The notes under the pieces are model-generated. The model worked only from the letters and a program-made list of their open reading frames with translations. It was not told the origin of the DNA and did not search any database. DNA of 64,000 nt from Ignatzschineria sp. (GTDB taxonomy: Bacteria > Pseudomonadota > Gammaproteobacteria > Cardiobacteriales > Wohlfahrtiimonadaceae). The stretch spans positions 1 through 64,000 of the forward strand of contig JASLFU010000033.1 of NCBI GenBank assembly GCA_030150405.1, written 5' to 3'. The position numbers and the translations under genes are program-made. Positions within the stretch are counted from its first letter, which is position 1; each line of letters opens with the position of its first letter. Positions 53,516 to 62,476 of the stretch are shown here, in pieces.

Positions 53516-54919
53516 ATGAAATATGTAAGCACCCGTGGTGGAGACGCCCCCAAATCATTTTGTGATGTGGTTCTTGAGGGTTTATGCCAAGATGGCGGAT
53601 TATCTATGCCAGAGTCGATTCCTAAGATCGATGAGGCGCAACTGAATACTTGGCGTAGCCTTTCAAAATATAGTGATTTAGCGTTAGAAATTGCTTCACT
53701 CTATGCAACAGATATTCCAAGAGAAGATCTTAAAACTTTAGTGGAGGCAGCTTACAATACCCAAAATTTTGGGGTAGAGAGTATTATCTCCTCTCGCTCT
53801 ATAGGGGGAAATGTCCGGGTGCTTGGGCTCTCTGAAGGTCCTACCTTTGCCTTTAAAGATATGGCTATGCAATTTTTAGGCCAACTCTTTCCCTATGTTT
53901 TAGAAAAGAGCGATCGCACCCTCAATATTCTAGGCGCTACCTCAGGGGATACAGGTTCGAGCGCTATTCATGCCATGAAGGGTAAACCGCGCATTAATGT
54001 TTTTATGTTGAGCCCCCATGAAAGAATGAGTGCCTTTCAGACTGCGCAGATGTATTCGGTGCAAGATGAAAATATTTACAATATCTCCATTAAAGGGGTA
54101 TTTGATGATTGCCAAGATTTAGTTAAAACGCTCAATCAAGATGCAAACTTTAAAGCGCAGTATCGCTTAGGCGCGGTAAACTCCATTAACTTTGCTCGTA
54201 TTTTGGCGCAGATCATCTACTACTTTAAAGGCTATTTTATGAATACAACTTCAAATAGCGAGCAGGTTGATGTAGTGATCCCTTCGGGAAATTTTGGCAA
54301 TATTTTTGCAGGCATTATGGCTCGTGAAATGGGGTTGCCGATTCGGAAACTGATTTTAGCTACCAATGAAAACAATGTGCTCGATGAGTTCTTTAAAACG
54401 GGAGTCTATAAGCCTCGAGCGTCTGATGAAGTACATTTAACTTCAAGCCCCTCGATGGATATTGCTAAAGCCAGTAACTTTGAGCGTTTTATCTATCTTA
54501 TTGCGGGAGCTGAGAAGACAAAGGCACTCTGGGAAGAGATCGATAGAGAAGGCTATTTTGATCTTACGCAAGATGCACTTTGGCAAGCGAGGGCAGAGTG
54601 GAATATTGAATCAGGTGAGAGCTCCCATAAAAATCGTTTAGAGACGATTAAGCGCGTCTACGAAGAATCTGGGGAGTTGATCGACCCCCATACGGCCGAT
54701 GGTGTTTATGTGGGTGCAAAATATTTAGATAACACCACGCAGCTCTGTTTAGAGACGGCAAAACCGATTAAGTTTTATGAGACCATTAAGGCGGCAGTGC
54801 CTAATGCGCCTTTTGATCTTACAGAGGTGGAGGCTATTGAAAACCTCCCCCAAAAAACCGAGGTAATGGCGAACGATGCGGACGCCTTACGTCAATTTAT
54901 TGCAGCTAAGTTGAATTAA
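53516..54919 (+). CDS. thrC: Threonine synthase
   Basis: PLP enzyme that makes threonine from O-phosphohomoserine. The protein starts MKYVSTRGGDAPKSFCDVVLEGL, has the PLP lysine in TFAFKDMAMQFLGQLF, and GATSGDTGSSAIHAM and PSGNFGNIFAG motifs. ATG at 53516 has GGAG 8 nt upstream and gives 467 residues; an ATG at 53468 would add 16 residues. The gene is followed 14 bp later by serA, an uncommon pairing; thrA and thrB are not here. Confidence 0.96.
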   Translation: MKYVSTRGGDAPKSFCDVVLEGLCQDGGLSMPESIPKIDEAQLNTWRSLSKYSDLALEIASLYATDIPREDLKTLVEAAYNTQNFGVESIISSRSIGGNVRVLGLSEGPTFAFKDMAMQFLGQLFPYVLEKSDRTLNILGATSGDTGSSAIHAMKGKPRINVFMLSPHERMSAFQTAQMYSVQDENIYNISIKGVFDDCQDLVKTLNQDANFKAQYRLGAVNSINFARILAQIIYYFKGYFMNTTSNSEQVDVVIPSGNFGNIFAGIMAREMGLPIRKLILATNENNVLDEFFKTGVYKPRASDEVHLTSSPSMDIAKASNFERFIYLIAGAEKTKALWEEIDREGYFDLTQDALWQARAEWNIESGESSHKNRLETIKRVYEESGELIDPHTADGVYVGAKYLDNTTQLCLETAKPIKFYETIKAAVPNAPFDLTEVEAIENLPQKTEVMANDADALRQFIAAKLN

Positions 54920-54933
54920 GGAAAGCGAAAATC

Positions 54934-56169
54934 ATGAAAAAGACCTCATTCCCTAAAGATGAGATGAAAGTTGTTCTTCTAGAAGGTATTCACCAAGAGG
55001 CGGTGGATTTCTTTAAAAGAGAAGGGTATACCAATCTTGAGATTCACCCTAAAGCGCTCGAAGGGGATGCGCTGATTGAGGCTCTCAAGGATGCGCATAT
55101 CGTAGGGATTCGCTCTCGAACACAACTTACAGAGGAGGTGCTAGACCAAGCGCCCCGTTTGATGTCGATCGGCTGCTTCTGTATCGGCACAAATCAGGTA
55201 GATTTAGAGGCTGCAAAACAGCGAGCAATTCCTGTTTTTAATGCTCCTTACTCCAATACTCGCTCTGTAGCAGAGTTAGTGATTGCGGAGATGATCATGC
55301 TTAAACGGGGCATTGCGTATAAAAACTATATGTGCCATGCCGGGGGATGGGTAAAATCGGCTAAGGATTCCTATGAAGTTCGGGGGAAAACGCTCGGTAT
55401 TGTGGGTTATGGGCATATTGGTACGCAGGTGGGCATTTTAGCCGAAGGTTTAGGCATGCGTGTTATCTTTTATGATATTGAGTCTAAACTAGCCCTTGGT
55501 AATGCTCAGCAGGTGAATACATTAGATGAACTATTGGCGCAATCAGATATCGTCACGCTCCATGTTCCAGAAGATGAAAGCACAATGAATTTAATGAATC
55601 GTGAGCGAATTGAAAAGATGAAGCCAGGCTCTGTCTTAATCAACGCAGCACGGGGAACAATTGTGGATCTCGATGTATTAGCGGAAAAGATTAAAGAGCG
55701 CCATCTTCTAGGAGCGGCGATCGATGTCTTTCCGGTGGAGCCAAAGTCTAATGATGAGGAGTTTCAATCCCCCCTTCGGGAGTTGCAAAATGTGATCTTA
55801 ACGCCCCATATTGGTGGCTCAACTCTAGAAGCGCAGCAAAATATTGCCATTGAAGTTGCCTCTAAATTAGTACTCTATTCAGATAATGGTTCAACTATTT
55901 CTGCGGTTAACTTCCCCGAGGTGATGCTGCCTAAACAGCCAGGAAGCCACCGTATTTTGCATGTCCACTCCAATACGCCCGGTGTTTTACGTGCGGTGAA
56001 TGAACTGGTGTCGGATCTTGATCTCAACATTAATGCGCAATATCTCCAAACAGAAGGGGATATCGGTTATGTAGTTCTCGATGTATCGGGTAAAGAGGAG
56101 AATGCGATTTTGCTTCAAAAAGGGATGAAAGAGATTAAAGGCACGGTAAAATGCCGTATTCTCTATTAA
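54934..56169 (+). CDS. serA: D-3-phosphoglycerate dehydrogenase
   Basis: First enzyme of serine synthesis. The 411-residue protein has the dehydrogenase motifs GIVGYGHIGTQVGILAEGLGM, VLINAARGTIVD and the catalytic histidine in LTPHIGGSTLEAQ, followed by a C-terminal ACT domain (ILHVHSNTPGVLRAVNEL) for serine feedback. This is the E. coli-type length. It forms a two-gene unit with thrC and ends at a strong terminator. Confidence 0.97.
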   Translation: MKKTSFPKDEMKVVLLEGIHQEAVDFFKREGYTNLEIHPKALEGDALIEALKDAHIVGIRSRTQLTEEVLDQAPRLMSIGCFCIGTNQVDLEAAKQRAIPVFNAPYSNTRSVAELVIAEMIMLKRGIAYKNYMCHAGGWVKSAKDSYEVRGKTLGIVGYGHIGTQVGILAEGLGMRVIFYDIESKLALGNAQQVNTLDELLAQSDIVTLHVPEDESTMNLMNRERIEKMKPGSVLINAARGTIVDLDVLAEKIKERHLLGAAIDVFPVEPKSNDEEFQSPLRELQNVILTPHIGGSTLEAQQNIAIEVASKLVLYSDNGSTISAVNFPEVMLPKQPGSHRILHVHSNTPGVLRAVNELVSDLDLNINAQYLQTEGDIGYVVLDVSGKEENAILLQKGMKEIKGTVKCRILY

Positions 56170-56196
56170 GCAGAACGTATTAAAATAGATGAGATG

Positions 56197-56231
56197 AGAG
56201 GCTTAATCGGAAGGTTAAGCCTCTTTTTTAG
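56197..56231 (+). terminator. Terminator after serA
   Basis: A 10-bp stem (AGAGGCTTAA with TTAAGCCTCT) has an 8-base loop and is followed by TTTTTT. Confidence 0.9.
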
Positions 56232-56351
56232 AGAAGTTTTTATTCAGTAGAGAAGTTGTGTTATCTTAAGCGGCTTAAATTTATCCGCCTTAGAGCAGCA
56301 CTCTTTAAGGTGTTAGATTATCTTCAGCACGATTAGCAGAGAGAGAAAATT

Positions 56352-56936
56352 ATGTCATTACGAGACCAACTAGTAAAAGCGGGATTAGTCTCTAAAGATA
56401 AAGCAAAAAAGGTACAGGCGGAAAAGAAGCGCCGCCGGCATCAAGCGCATCGAGATAAAGCGGTAAAGGCAGAGCTTATTGCCGAGAAAGAGGCCCGTCA
56501 GGCGGAGTTAAGAGCCTTTGATGAAGCAAAACGTGCGCTGGATTTAGAGCGCAATCGTCAGATTTTAGCGGAGCAAGAGAAAAATCGTGCTCGTAGCGAG
56601 ATGCGTGATCTTATCGATCGGGAAAGAGTCAATGATGGCAAGGGAGAGGAGCGTTTTAACTTTAGCCACGATGGAAAGAAGATCCGTTTTGTCTCGGTGA
56701 CGCAAAAGCAACACGAAGATCTTGCCGAAGGGCGCTTAATGATCTGTCGTAATGATCGAGATGGATTTGACTTCCCGGTGCTTCCTATCACCTTTAAAGA
56801 GCGATTAGAGCTGCTAGAAGCTACTTTGGAAGAACGGATTATCTACTTTATTGCTGATCTTGAAGAGGAGAGTGAAGCTGCAGATGAGTGGGCGGCGTGG
56901 GATGCTTATGAAGCCTCATTAAAAGAGGGGAAATAG
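56352..56936 (+). CDS. DUF2058 family protein (YaiL-like)
   Basis: Conserved proteobacterial protein of 194 residues with no firmly known job. The start SLRDQLVKAGLVSKDKAKK is the family signature. A long, very basic then mixed-charge helix follows (residues about 20-95), then a compact domain with KKIRFVSVTQKQHEDLAEGRL, and an acidic tail. Such proteins have been described as nucleoid- or RNA-associated, which the basic N-terminus would allow, but nothing here proves it. It is monocistronic. Confidence 0.85.
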   Translation: MSLRDQLVKAGLVSKDKAKKVQAEKKRRRHQAHRDKAVKAELIAEKEARQAELRAFDEAKRALDLERNRQILAEQEKNRARSEMRDLIDRERVNDGKGEERFNFSHDGKKIRFVSVTQKQHEDLAEGRLMICRNDRDGFDFPVLPITFKERLELLEATLEERIIYFIADLEEESEAADEWAAWDAYEASLKEGK

Positions 56937-56991
56937 CTTTAAACTTTGTCTCATTCTCTTTAGGATTGATGAATTTAATAAAGCGATAAAA

Positions 56992-57029
56992 AAAGAGAGC
57001 AGATGGAAAACCATTGCTCTCTTTTTATT
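56992..57029. terminator. Bidirectional terminator between the DUF2058 and DUF3149 genes
   Basis: A 10-bp stem (AAAGAGAGCA with TGCTCTCTTT) with a 13-base loop is flanked by As and Ts, serving both convergent genes. Confidence 0.88.
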
Positions 57030-57053
57030 AGGTTATTTGTGCAGAAACTTGAG

Positions 57054-57185
57054 TTACTTCTTGCTCTCTTTACTCTTTTTCATAAAGAACCATGTGAGGT
57101 AACCGGCCATTGCAAACATAAATAGCATTCCTAAAGTTACGATTACCATGAAATACGGATCTGCACCAATAAGTTGTTTAAGCAT
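57054..57185 (-). CDS. Small single-helix membrane protein, DUF3149-like
   Basis: A 43-residue protein that starts MLKQLIGADPYFM, has one hydrophobic helix (about residues 11-35) and ends in a very basic tail (KKSKESKK). The ATG at 57185 has GGGTGAAG placed 4-6 nt upstream, and a bidirectional terminator lies just past the stop codon, so it looks like a real gene. The pattern of a short amphipathic start (MLKxLxGxD), one helix and a charged tail resembles the DUF3149 family of unknown function. It may be annotated nowhere because of its size. Confidence 0.75.
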   Translation of the reverse strand: MLKQLIGADPYFMVIVTLGMLFMFAMAGYLTWFFMKKSKESKK

Positions 57186-57345
57186 TTTCTTCACCCTATA
57201 AAAGAATTAATCTTTTGATATACCATTAATAATATCACACAAATAGCAGCGCAAATCTATCTTCGAATCATAAGCTCGAGCATTGCTTGATATGCGTCAA
57301 ATGTGGCGCTGCTTTCTCAAGGGAAGGTGATAAAAGGCGGAGTAT

Positions 57346-57380
57346 AAAAAACCCAAACAACCGAAATTGTTTGGGTCTTT
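57346..57380 (-). terminator. Terminator after tRNA-Phe
   Basis: A 10-bp stem (ACCCAAACAA with TTGTTTGGGT) has a CCGAAA loop; read on the minus strand, a run of Ts follows. It begins 9 bp past the tRNA 3' end. Confidence 0.88.
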
Positions 57381-57384
57381 AAAG

Positions 57385-57460
<76 letters not shown>

Positions 57461-57594
57461 GCTGTTGATGTAGTGTATTAAACAGGTTTTTCATGAATGC
57501 GTCAAGAAAGATTATGGTTTATTATTGCTCATTATCGGGTGAGCCCGCTATTAATCGCTATTATAGGCAAGATATTTTTTTAAAATAGAATGAA

Positions 57595-58830
57595 ATGAGC
57601 AGAAAAACCGAAGAGATTATTGAAGAGTCATTAAGTTTAGGTTTTCCCGGTGGCCAACTTTTAGTGGAGCAGGAAGGGAGAATTATTAAAAACCTAAGCT
57701 TTGGAAGGATTCTCGGAACGAATTTTCAAGATGATTGGCTTCCCAAGACGCTAGGAGATTGTGTGACTCCGGCGCAAAGTAGAGCAGAAGGGGGGCAATA
57801 TTTTTTGCGCCATAGCCCCTTTGAGCTCGCGGTTACTGCGCATACGCTCTTTGATATCGCCTCTTTAACAAAGATCTTTAGCCTCACCTATCTCTTCCAA
57901 TACTATTACCAGGAGGAGCCGGGGCTTTTAGAGCGAACGGTGGCGGAGTTCTTCTCACCAGCTATGATTCCGAAGGAAAAAGGGCAGATCACCTTGCGGG
58001 AGCTTTTGAGCCATACGGCGGGTTTTGAGCCCAACCCCCTCTTTTATGATCCTAATTATAGTCAAGTTCTCTACTGTCAGAAACGAACACACTTCCCGGA
58101 GAAACTTCTGCAAGCCCCCTTAGTTTCAAACCCAGGGATGGAGGCGCGCTATTCGGATGTGGACTTTATGTTACTGACCTTTATTGCTGAAAAAATTGGG
58201 GACGCGGGGCTTGAAGAACAGTTATCGCGCCTCTTTTGGCAGCCCTTAGGGTTAAAGCGTATCTGTTACAATCCCTTACAGAAGGGGTTCTCTTATTCAG
58301 AGATTGCGGCTACAGAGCAGCAGGGGAATACCCGTGATGGGTATTTTAATTTTCCCAATATTCGCCAAAAAACAATTTGGGGCGAAGTGCAAGATGAGAA
58401 GGCCTTTCACTGTATGGGAGGCGTTTCTGGACATGCAGGGCTCTTTGCTAATGGGGAAACGCTTCTGAAGTTATTTCGTTTAAGTTATCAGGAAAATCGT
58501 TTCTTCAATCCCGAGACACTTAATCACTTTATGCAAGGCAGTACTGTAGAGTCTACTTTTGGTTTAGGCTGGCGTTTAAATGGAGCGGGGATGGGCTATA
58601 TGTTTGGGGATTATGCGAGCCCTAAAGCGTTTGGCCATACGGGATGGACGGGGTGTCTAGCGATTCATGATCCTGAATATGCTTTAACTATTCTCTATTT
58701 AACTAATCGTAAACAGAGCCCGGTGATCTCGGCGAAAGAGAATCCCCATCTCTTTAAAGCAGACAGATTGCCGGCAGGGCGATATCCTAATATTATTCAC
58801 TCTATCTATCAGGAATTAGGACTCATATAA
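57595..58830 (+). CDS. Serine hydrolase of the beta-lactamase/esterase (class C-like) family
   Basis: A 411-residue protein of the PF00144 type. Visible active-site motifs are SLTK (S90-K93), YSD in EARYSDVDF (the YxN position) and HTG in FGHTGWTG. No signal peptide is seen, so it is probably cytosolic or exported by an unknown way. Family members include esterases, D-aminopeptidases and YfeW-like carboxypeptidases; substrate cannot be predicted. It ends 9 bp before lnt and may be cotranscribed. The ribosome site before the ATG is poor. Confidence 0.85.
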   Translation: MSRKTEEIIEESLSLGFPGGQLLVEQEGRIIKNLSFGRILGTNFQDDWLPKTLGDCVTPAQSRAEGGQYFLRHSPFELAVTAHTLFDIASLTKIFSLTYLFQYYYQEEPGLLERTVAEFFSPAMIPKEKGQITLRELLSHTAGFEPNPLFYDPNYSQVLYCQKRTHFPEKLLQAPLVSNPGMEARYSDVDFMLLTFIAEKIGDAGLEEQLSRLFWQPLGLKRICYNPLQKGFSYSEIAATEQQGNTRDGYFNFPNIRQKTIWGEVQDEKAFHCMGGVSGHAGLFANGETLLKLFRLSYQENRFFNPETLNHFMQGSTVESTFGLGWRLNGAGMGYMFGDYASPKAFGHTGWTGCLAIHDPEYALTILYLTNRKQSPVISAKENPHLFKADRLPAGRYPNIIHSIYQELGLI

Positions 58831-58839
58831 AGGATGACG

Positions 58840-60402
58840 ATGCAGACAATTAAGAGAGAGAGACCAAGCGCTACAGTCGGCTTTTGGCTTAAAGGGATCT
58901 TTGCGCTTCTTCTTGGGGCGAGTATGACCTTAGGTTTTGCGCCTTTTTATCTCTGGTCATTGGTGCCGATACTTTTAGCGATCTTTATTGCGCTGATCTT
59001 TAAAGAGAGAGGAAAGCGAGCATTTTGGTTGGGGACTCTGTTTGGCTTTGGCTTTTTTGCCGTAGGGCTTTGGTGGGTGCGGATTAGCCTCATCCAATTT
59101 GGAGGTTCGCCGCTGCCATTTGCTATTTTAGTTACGCTTCTTTTAGCGCTCTATCTCAGTTTTTATTATGGAGTGTTAAGTTGGTTAACCACAAGGTTAC
59201 CGGGCAGTTTAGGTGTTAAGTTTGGACTCTATTTTCCGCTTATAGGCGCTCTGCTTGAGTTTTTACGTAGCCATCTATTTACTGGTTTCCCCTGGCTTGC
59301 ATTGGGTTATGCATTAACGGATTCCCCTTTTTCTCCCCTCTTTACTCAGATGGGGGCATTAATGAGCTCTATCTGGCTCTACCTTGTGGCGGGGCTACTC
59401 TTTTTATTGGCGGGGAGAGGCTATTACTATTTAAGGCAACAGCCTGGAAAGCTTTCTTTTAATCCTCTGCCAGGAGGTGTTTTCCTCCTATTGTTGGGGA
59501 GCTTAAACGGGGCTTCTTTTGTACTGCTTCACGAGTCACCTAAAACTTTTGAAAAACCTCTAAAAATTGCTCTCCTCCAGGGGAATATTGCGCAGGATGA
59601 GAAGTTCTCTCACGCTAAGTTTTTAGAGGGGATGGAGCGCTATCTAGAGATGACTAGCGATACCATCGATGAGAATAAGATCATCGTCTGGCCCGAGACG
59701 GCGATTCCTGATTATTATGATCCTGAGAATGAGTTCTCTCAACATTTCCATACAATCTCGGCTTTAGAGGAGGCGAATATTGTTACGGGGATCTTCTCTA
59801 CCGAGGGGCGTCAGGTGCGAAATTCAATTGTTGCGTTTGGCGCAGGGAAAGAGGAGGATCAACACTATCATAAACAGCGATTACTCCCCTTTGGGGAATA
59901 TATCCCTTTTAGAAGTCTACTCTCGTTTTTTGAGCGTTGGGTCGATATCCCTTTTTCAGATCTTTCGCCGGGAGAGAAAGAACAAGCGGCTTTTCGCTTC
60001 TACAATGTTAATGCTAAGGCATCAGCCTCGATCTGTTTTGAGGCCGTTTTTGGTGATGAGATGCGCTATCAGGCGCGTCAATCTGAATTCTTAATTAATG
60101 TGAGTAATGATGCTTGGTTTGGCGATTCCAATGGCCCTTGGCAACATCTTCAGATCGCACGTGCAAGGGCGATCGAGCTCGCAAGGCCAATGGTTCGAGC
60201 CACCAATAATGGGGTGACGGCCTTTATTAATGAAAAAGGGGAAGTGCAAGCGAAGATCCCTCAATTTATGACCGAAAAACTCGAAAGCCAATTGCAACCC
60301 ACAAAAGGGATTACCGCTTATGTGCGTCTTGGGGATTTGAGTTGGGTAGGGCTCTTTGCTGGCTTATGGATAATCACTCTACTCTGGAATCGCCGTTATT
60401 AA
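58840..60402 (+). CDS. lnt: Apolipoprotein N-acyltransferase
   Basis: Last enzyme of lipoprotein maturation; it acylates the N-terminal cysteine. The protein has an N-terminal block of six to seven membrane helices and a nitrilase-type domain with the catalytic triad Glu (WPETAIPDYY), Lys (HKQRLLPFGEYIP) and Cys (ASICFEAVFGD). Two ATGs are six bases apart; I prefer 58840, which has AAAGG 6-7 nt upstream (58834 is directly after the AGG), giving 520 residues. corC/ybeX, the common upstream neighbour, is replaced by the serine hydrolase. Confidence 0.95.
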   Translation: MQTIKRERPSATVGFWLKGIFALLLGASMTLGFAPFYLWSLVPILLAIFIALIFKERGKRAFWLGTLFGFGFFAVGLWWVRISLIQFGGSPLPFAILVTLLLALYLSFYYGVLSWLTTRLPGSLGVKFGLYFPLIGALLEFLRSHLFTGFPWLALGYALTDSPFSPLFTQMGALMSSIWLYLVAGLLFLLAGRGYYYLRQQPGKLSFNPLPGGVFLLLLGSLNGASFVLLHESPKTFEKPLKIALLQGNIAQDEKFSHAKFLEGMERYLEMTSDTIDENKIIVWPETAIPDYYDPENEFSQHFHTISALEEANIVTGIFSTEGRQVRNSIVAFGAGKEEDQHYHKQRLLPFGEYIPFRSLLSFFERWVDIPFSDLSPGEKEQAAFRFYNVNAKASASICFEAVFGDEMRYQARQSEFLINVSNDAWFGDSNGPWQHLQIARARAIELARPMVRATNNGVTAFINEKGEVQAKIPQFMTEKLESQLQPTKGITAYVRLGDLSWVGLFAGLWIITLLWNRRY

Positions 60403-60431
60403 GCGTGTAACTCTTAAAATATGTTTCATGA

Positions 60432-60809
60432 TTATTGCTTATTTTCGGGGTAATCCCGCTCTCTAAAGGGGAGCGGGCTGTAGCGAGCATAGAGCATGGA
60501 GCCGAGAAAGAGCAAAATGGTTAAAAGGAAGTAGATACTCCCTAATCCCGGATGGCCAGAGACCCAAATATCGGTGGCGGCCACAAGGTAAAAGAGGGAG
60601 AGAAAGCTTGTCCAGCCATGGGTAAATCGATGGGCTCTAAGCAAGCCTCGAGCAGGGAATACAAGCGGCATGAGCAGGCCGATAATCAGGAAAATTCTTG
60701 GCTGCTCGGGGTAGATCTTGTTCGTTACAATGCAAAAAATTGTAAAAAAGAAGAGAGCAAAATAGGCGAGAAGAGTGGTAATTCTCGCAATGGGAACAAT
60801 CGGACGCAT
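60432..60809 (-). CDS. DUF2069 family membrane protein
   Basis: A small membrane protein with about four hydrophobic helices. The segment FPARGLLRAHRFTHGWTSFLSLFYLV matches the DUF2069 pattern (LRGLLRGRRYTHAW). Function is unknown. Start choice is open: ATG at 60809 (125 residues, AGGA 9 nt upstream) or ATG at 60845 (137 residues, AAGG 8 nt upstream). It is convergent with lnt and divergent from mutM. Confidence 0.82.
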   Translation of the reverse strand: MRPIVPIARITTLLAYFALFFFTIFCIVTNKIYPEQPRIFLIIGLLMPLVFPARGLLRAHRFTHGWTSFLSLFYLVAATDIWVSGHPGLGSIYFLLTILLFLGSMLYARYSPLPFRERDYPENKQ

Positions 60810-60899
60810 AATTATAAATCCTATTAGTCTATTTTTTTTGATCATAGGGCAAGCCTTAAGTGCCCGTATCTTATCACGAATTATTTAGGTGTGAAGAGA

Positions 60900-61709
60900 A
60901 TGCCAGAATTACCAGAAGTGGAAACCGTTCGTCGGGGTATTGAGCCCCATCTTATAGGGGAAGAAGTGATCTCAATCGAGGTGCGTAATCATAAACTGCG
61001 CCACCCTGTTCCTAAAGAGATTGAACAATTTGTAGGGGAGGAGATTCAATCGGTAGAGCGCCGAGCAAAGTATCTCATCATTAAGGGGCGGCGCAAACAG
61101 CTAATCTTCCATTTGGGGATGTCGGGAGTGATTCGTATTTTGCTTAGTGGCAGTGAGCTTAAGAAGCATGACCATATTATTATTGCGTTAAGTTCGGGAA
61201 AATCCCTGATCTATAATGATCCTCGGCGTTTTGGTTTTCTGTTGATCTTCGATCGTGATGAGACACCAAGTTTTTTCTCTCATCTTGCTCCTGAGCCTTT
61301 AAGTGAGCAATTTACTGTTGAGGCGCTGTGGCCTAAATTGCGTAATCGAAAAAGGGCGATTAAAACGATCTTAATGGATCAGGAGTTTGTCGTGGGAGCT
61401 GGGAATATCTACGCCAATGAGGCGCTCTTTCGAGCTGGTATCCGCCCAACAAGAGCGGCAAATCGAGTGACGAAAAAAGAGCTTACACGTTTAGTCTCGG
61501 CTGTTAAAGCGGTATTAGCAAGAGCGATCGAGGAGGGGGGAACAACTCTTAAAGATTTCACAACTCCTGATGGGCATCCGGGCTATTTTGCGCAGGAGCT
61601 TGCAGTCTATGGGCAGAAAGATCAACCGTGTGTAGTCTGTGGGGAAAAGATCGAGAGGATTGTTCTGGCTCAGCGGGCGACTTATTTTTGTAAGCAGTGC
61701 CAAAAGTAG
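60900..61709 (+). CDS. mutM: Formamidopyrimidine-DNA glycosylase
   Basis: Removes 8-oxoguanine and ring-opened purines and cuts the DNA backbone. The mature protein must begin with the catalytic proline, so the start is ATG at 60900 (MPELPEVETVRRGIEP), not GTG at 60891. The helix-two-turn-helix and the segment VGAGNIYANEALF are present. The zinc finger is complete (CVVC with CKQC). Length 269 is normal. Confidence 0.97.
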   Translation: MPELPEVETVRRGIEPHLIGEEVISIEVRNHKLRHPVPKEIEQFVGEEIQSVERRAKYLIIKGRRKQLIFHLGMSGVIRILLSGSELKKHDHIIIALSSGKSLIYNDPRRFGFLLIFDRDETPSFFSHLAPEPLSEQFTVEALWPKLRNRKRAIKTILMDQEFVVGAGNIYANEALFRAGIRPTRAANRVTKKELTRLVSAVKAVLARAIEEGGTTLKDFTTPDGHPGYFAQELAVYGQKDQPCVVCGEKIERIVLAQRATYFCKQCQK

Positions 61710-61964
61710 AAGGGGGTGTTCGTTTAAATACCTGCTTCATAGTACAAAAGAGCTATAAAAAGGGAGTTGTATATAGATCAAAAATTCGCGAAAAAAGAGT
61801 GTGAATTTTACTCAAAAGGTGATACGGTGAAGCTAAGAGGTATGCTTTAAAGGTTGGAAAGAGCAGGCTTTAATCGCTTTTGTTCTCTTTTCCCTTCTCA
61901 CCTCTAAATCGCTTTTATTGCTGCGAAGAAGAGCAATAATCGTCAATTCGTAAAGGAGATATTT

Positions 61965-62303
61965 ATGAATGTGAATTTAACCGGACATGGTATTGAGTTA
62001 ACTGAGGGCTTACGTAACCGCGTTGAGGAGAAGTTTTCAAAACTCGATCGCCATAGTGATAATATCACCGCTGCACATGTGGTGCTGTCTGTAGAGGGTA
62101 AACGGCAGACGGCGGAGATCACACTTCAGATCGCAAAAGCGAAAGATCTCCATGCGGAGAGTACGGGTGACGATATGTATGCAATGATCGATGATCTTGC
62201 CAAAAAGATAGAGCGCATGTTGGTGCGTCAAAAGGATAAAGCACTCGATGCAAGTCGCCGTGTGGATAAAGAGGCGCGTTTTGAAACGACGGAAGAATCC
62301 TAA
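61965..62303 (+). CDS. hpf: Ribosome hibernation promoting factor, short form
   Basis: Binds the 30S decoding centre in stationary phase and promotes 100S dimers. The 112-residue protein begins MNVNLTGHGIELTEGLRNRVEEKF and has the family segment HAESTGDDMYAMIDDLAKKIERML. A strong site GTAAAGGAG precedes the ATG. In most gammaproteobacteria hpf lies in the rpoN-ptsN operon; here those genes are absent and it stands alone with a terminator. The 255-bp gap before it holds no gene I could support. Confidence 0.95.
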   Translation: MNVNLTGHGIELTEGLRNRVEEKFSKLDRHSDNITAAHVVLSVEGKRQTAEITLQIAKAKDLHAESTGDDMYAMIDDLAKKIERMLVRQKDKALDASRRVDKEARFETTEES

Positions 62304-62343
62304 ATGGGTGCGATTACTCAGTTAAAGAGATAAGAGTACAGAG

Positions 62344-62375
62344 AGCTCTGCTTGAAAAAGCGGAGCTTTTTTTCA
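62344..62375 (+). terminator. Terminator after hpf
   Basis: A 10-bp stem (AGCTCTGCTT with AAGCGGAGCT, one G-U pair) with a GAAA loop is followed by seven Ts. It separates hpf from murD. Confidence 0.9.
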
Positions 62376-62476
62376 TTTCGGAGTATCATATCCCCCAGTA
62401 GTGTCGGGCAGGGATAGAGAAGGTGAGTGGCTTTTCTCTATTCTTGATTATTTTCGGTATCAAATTAGAGGATATT

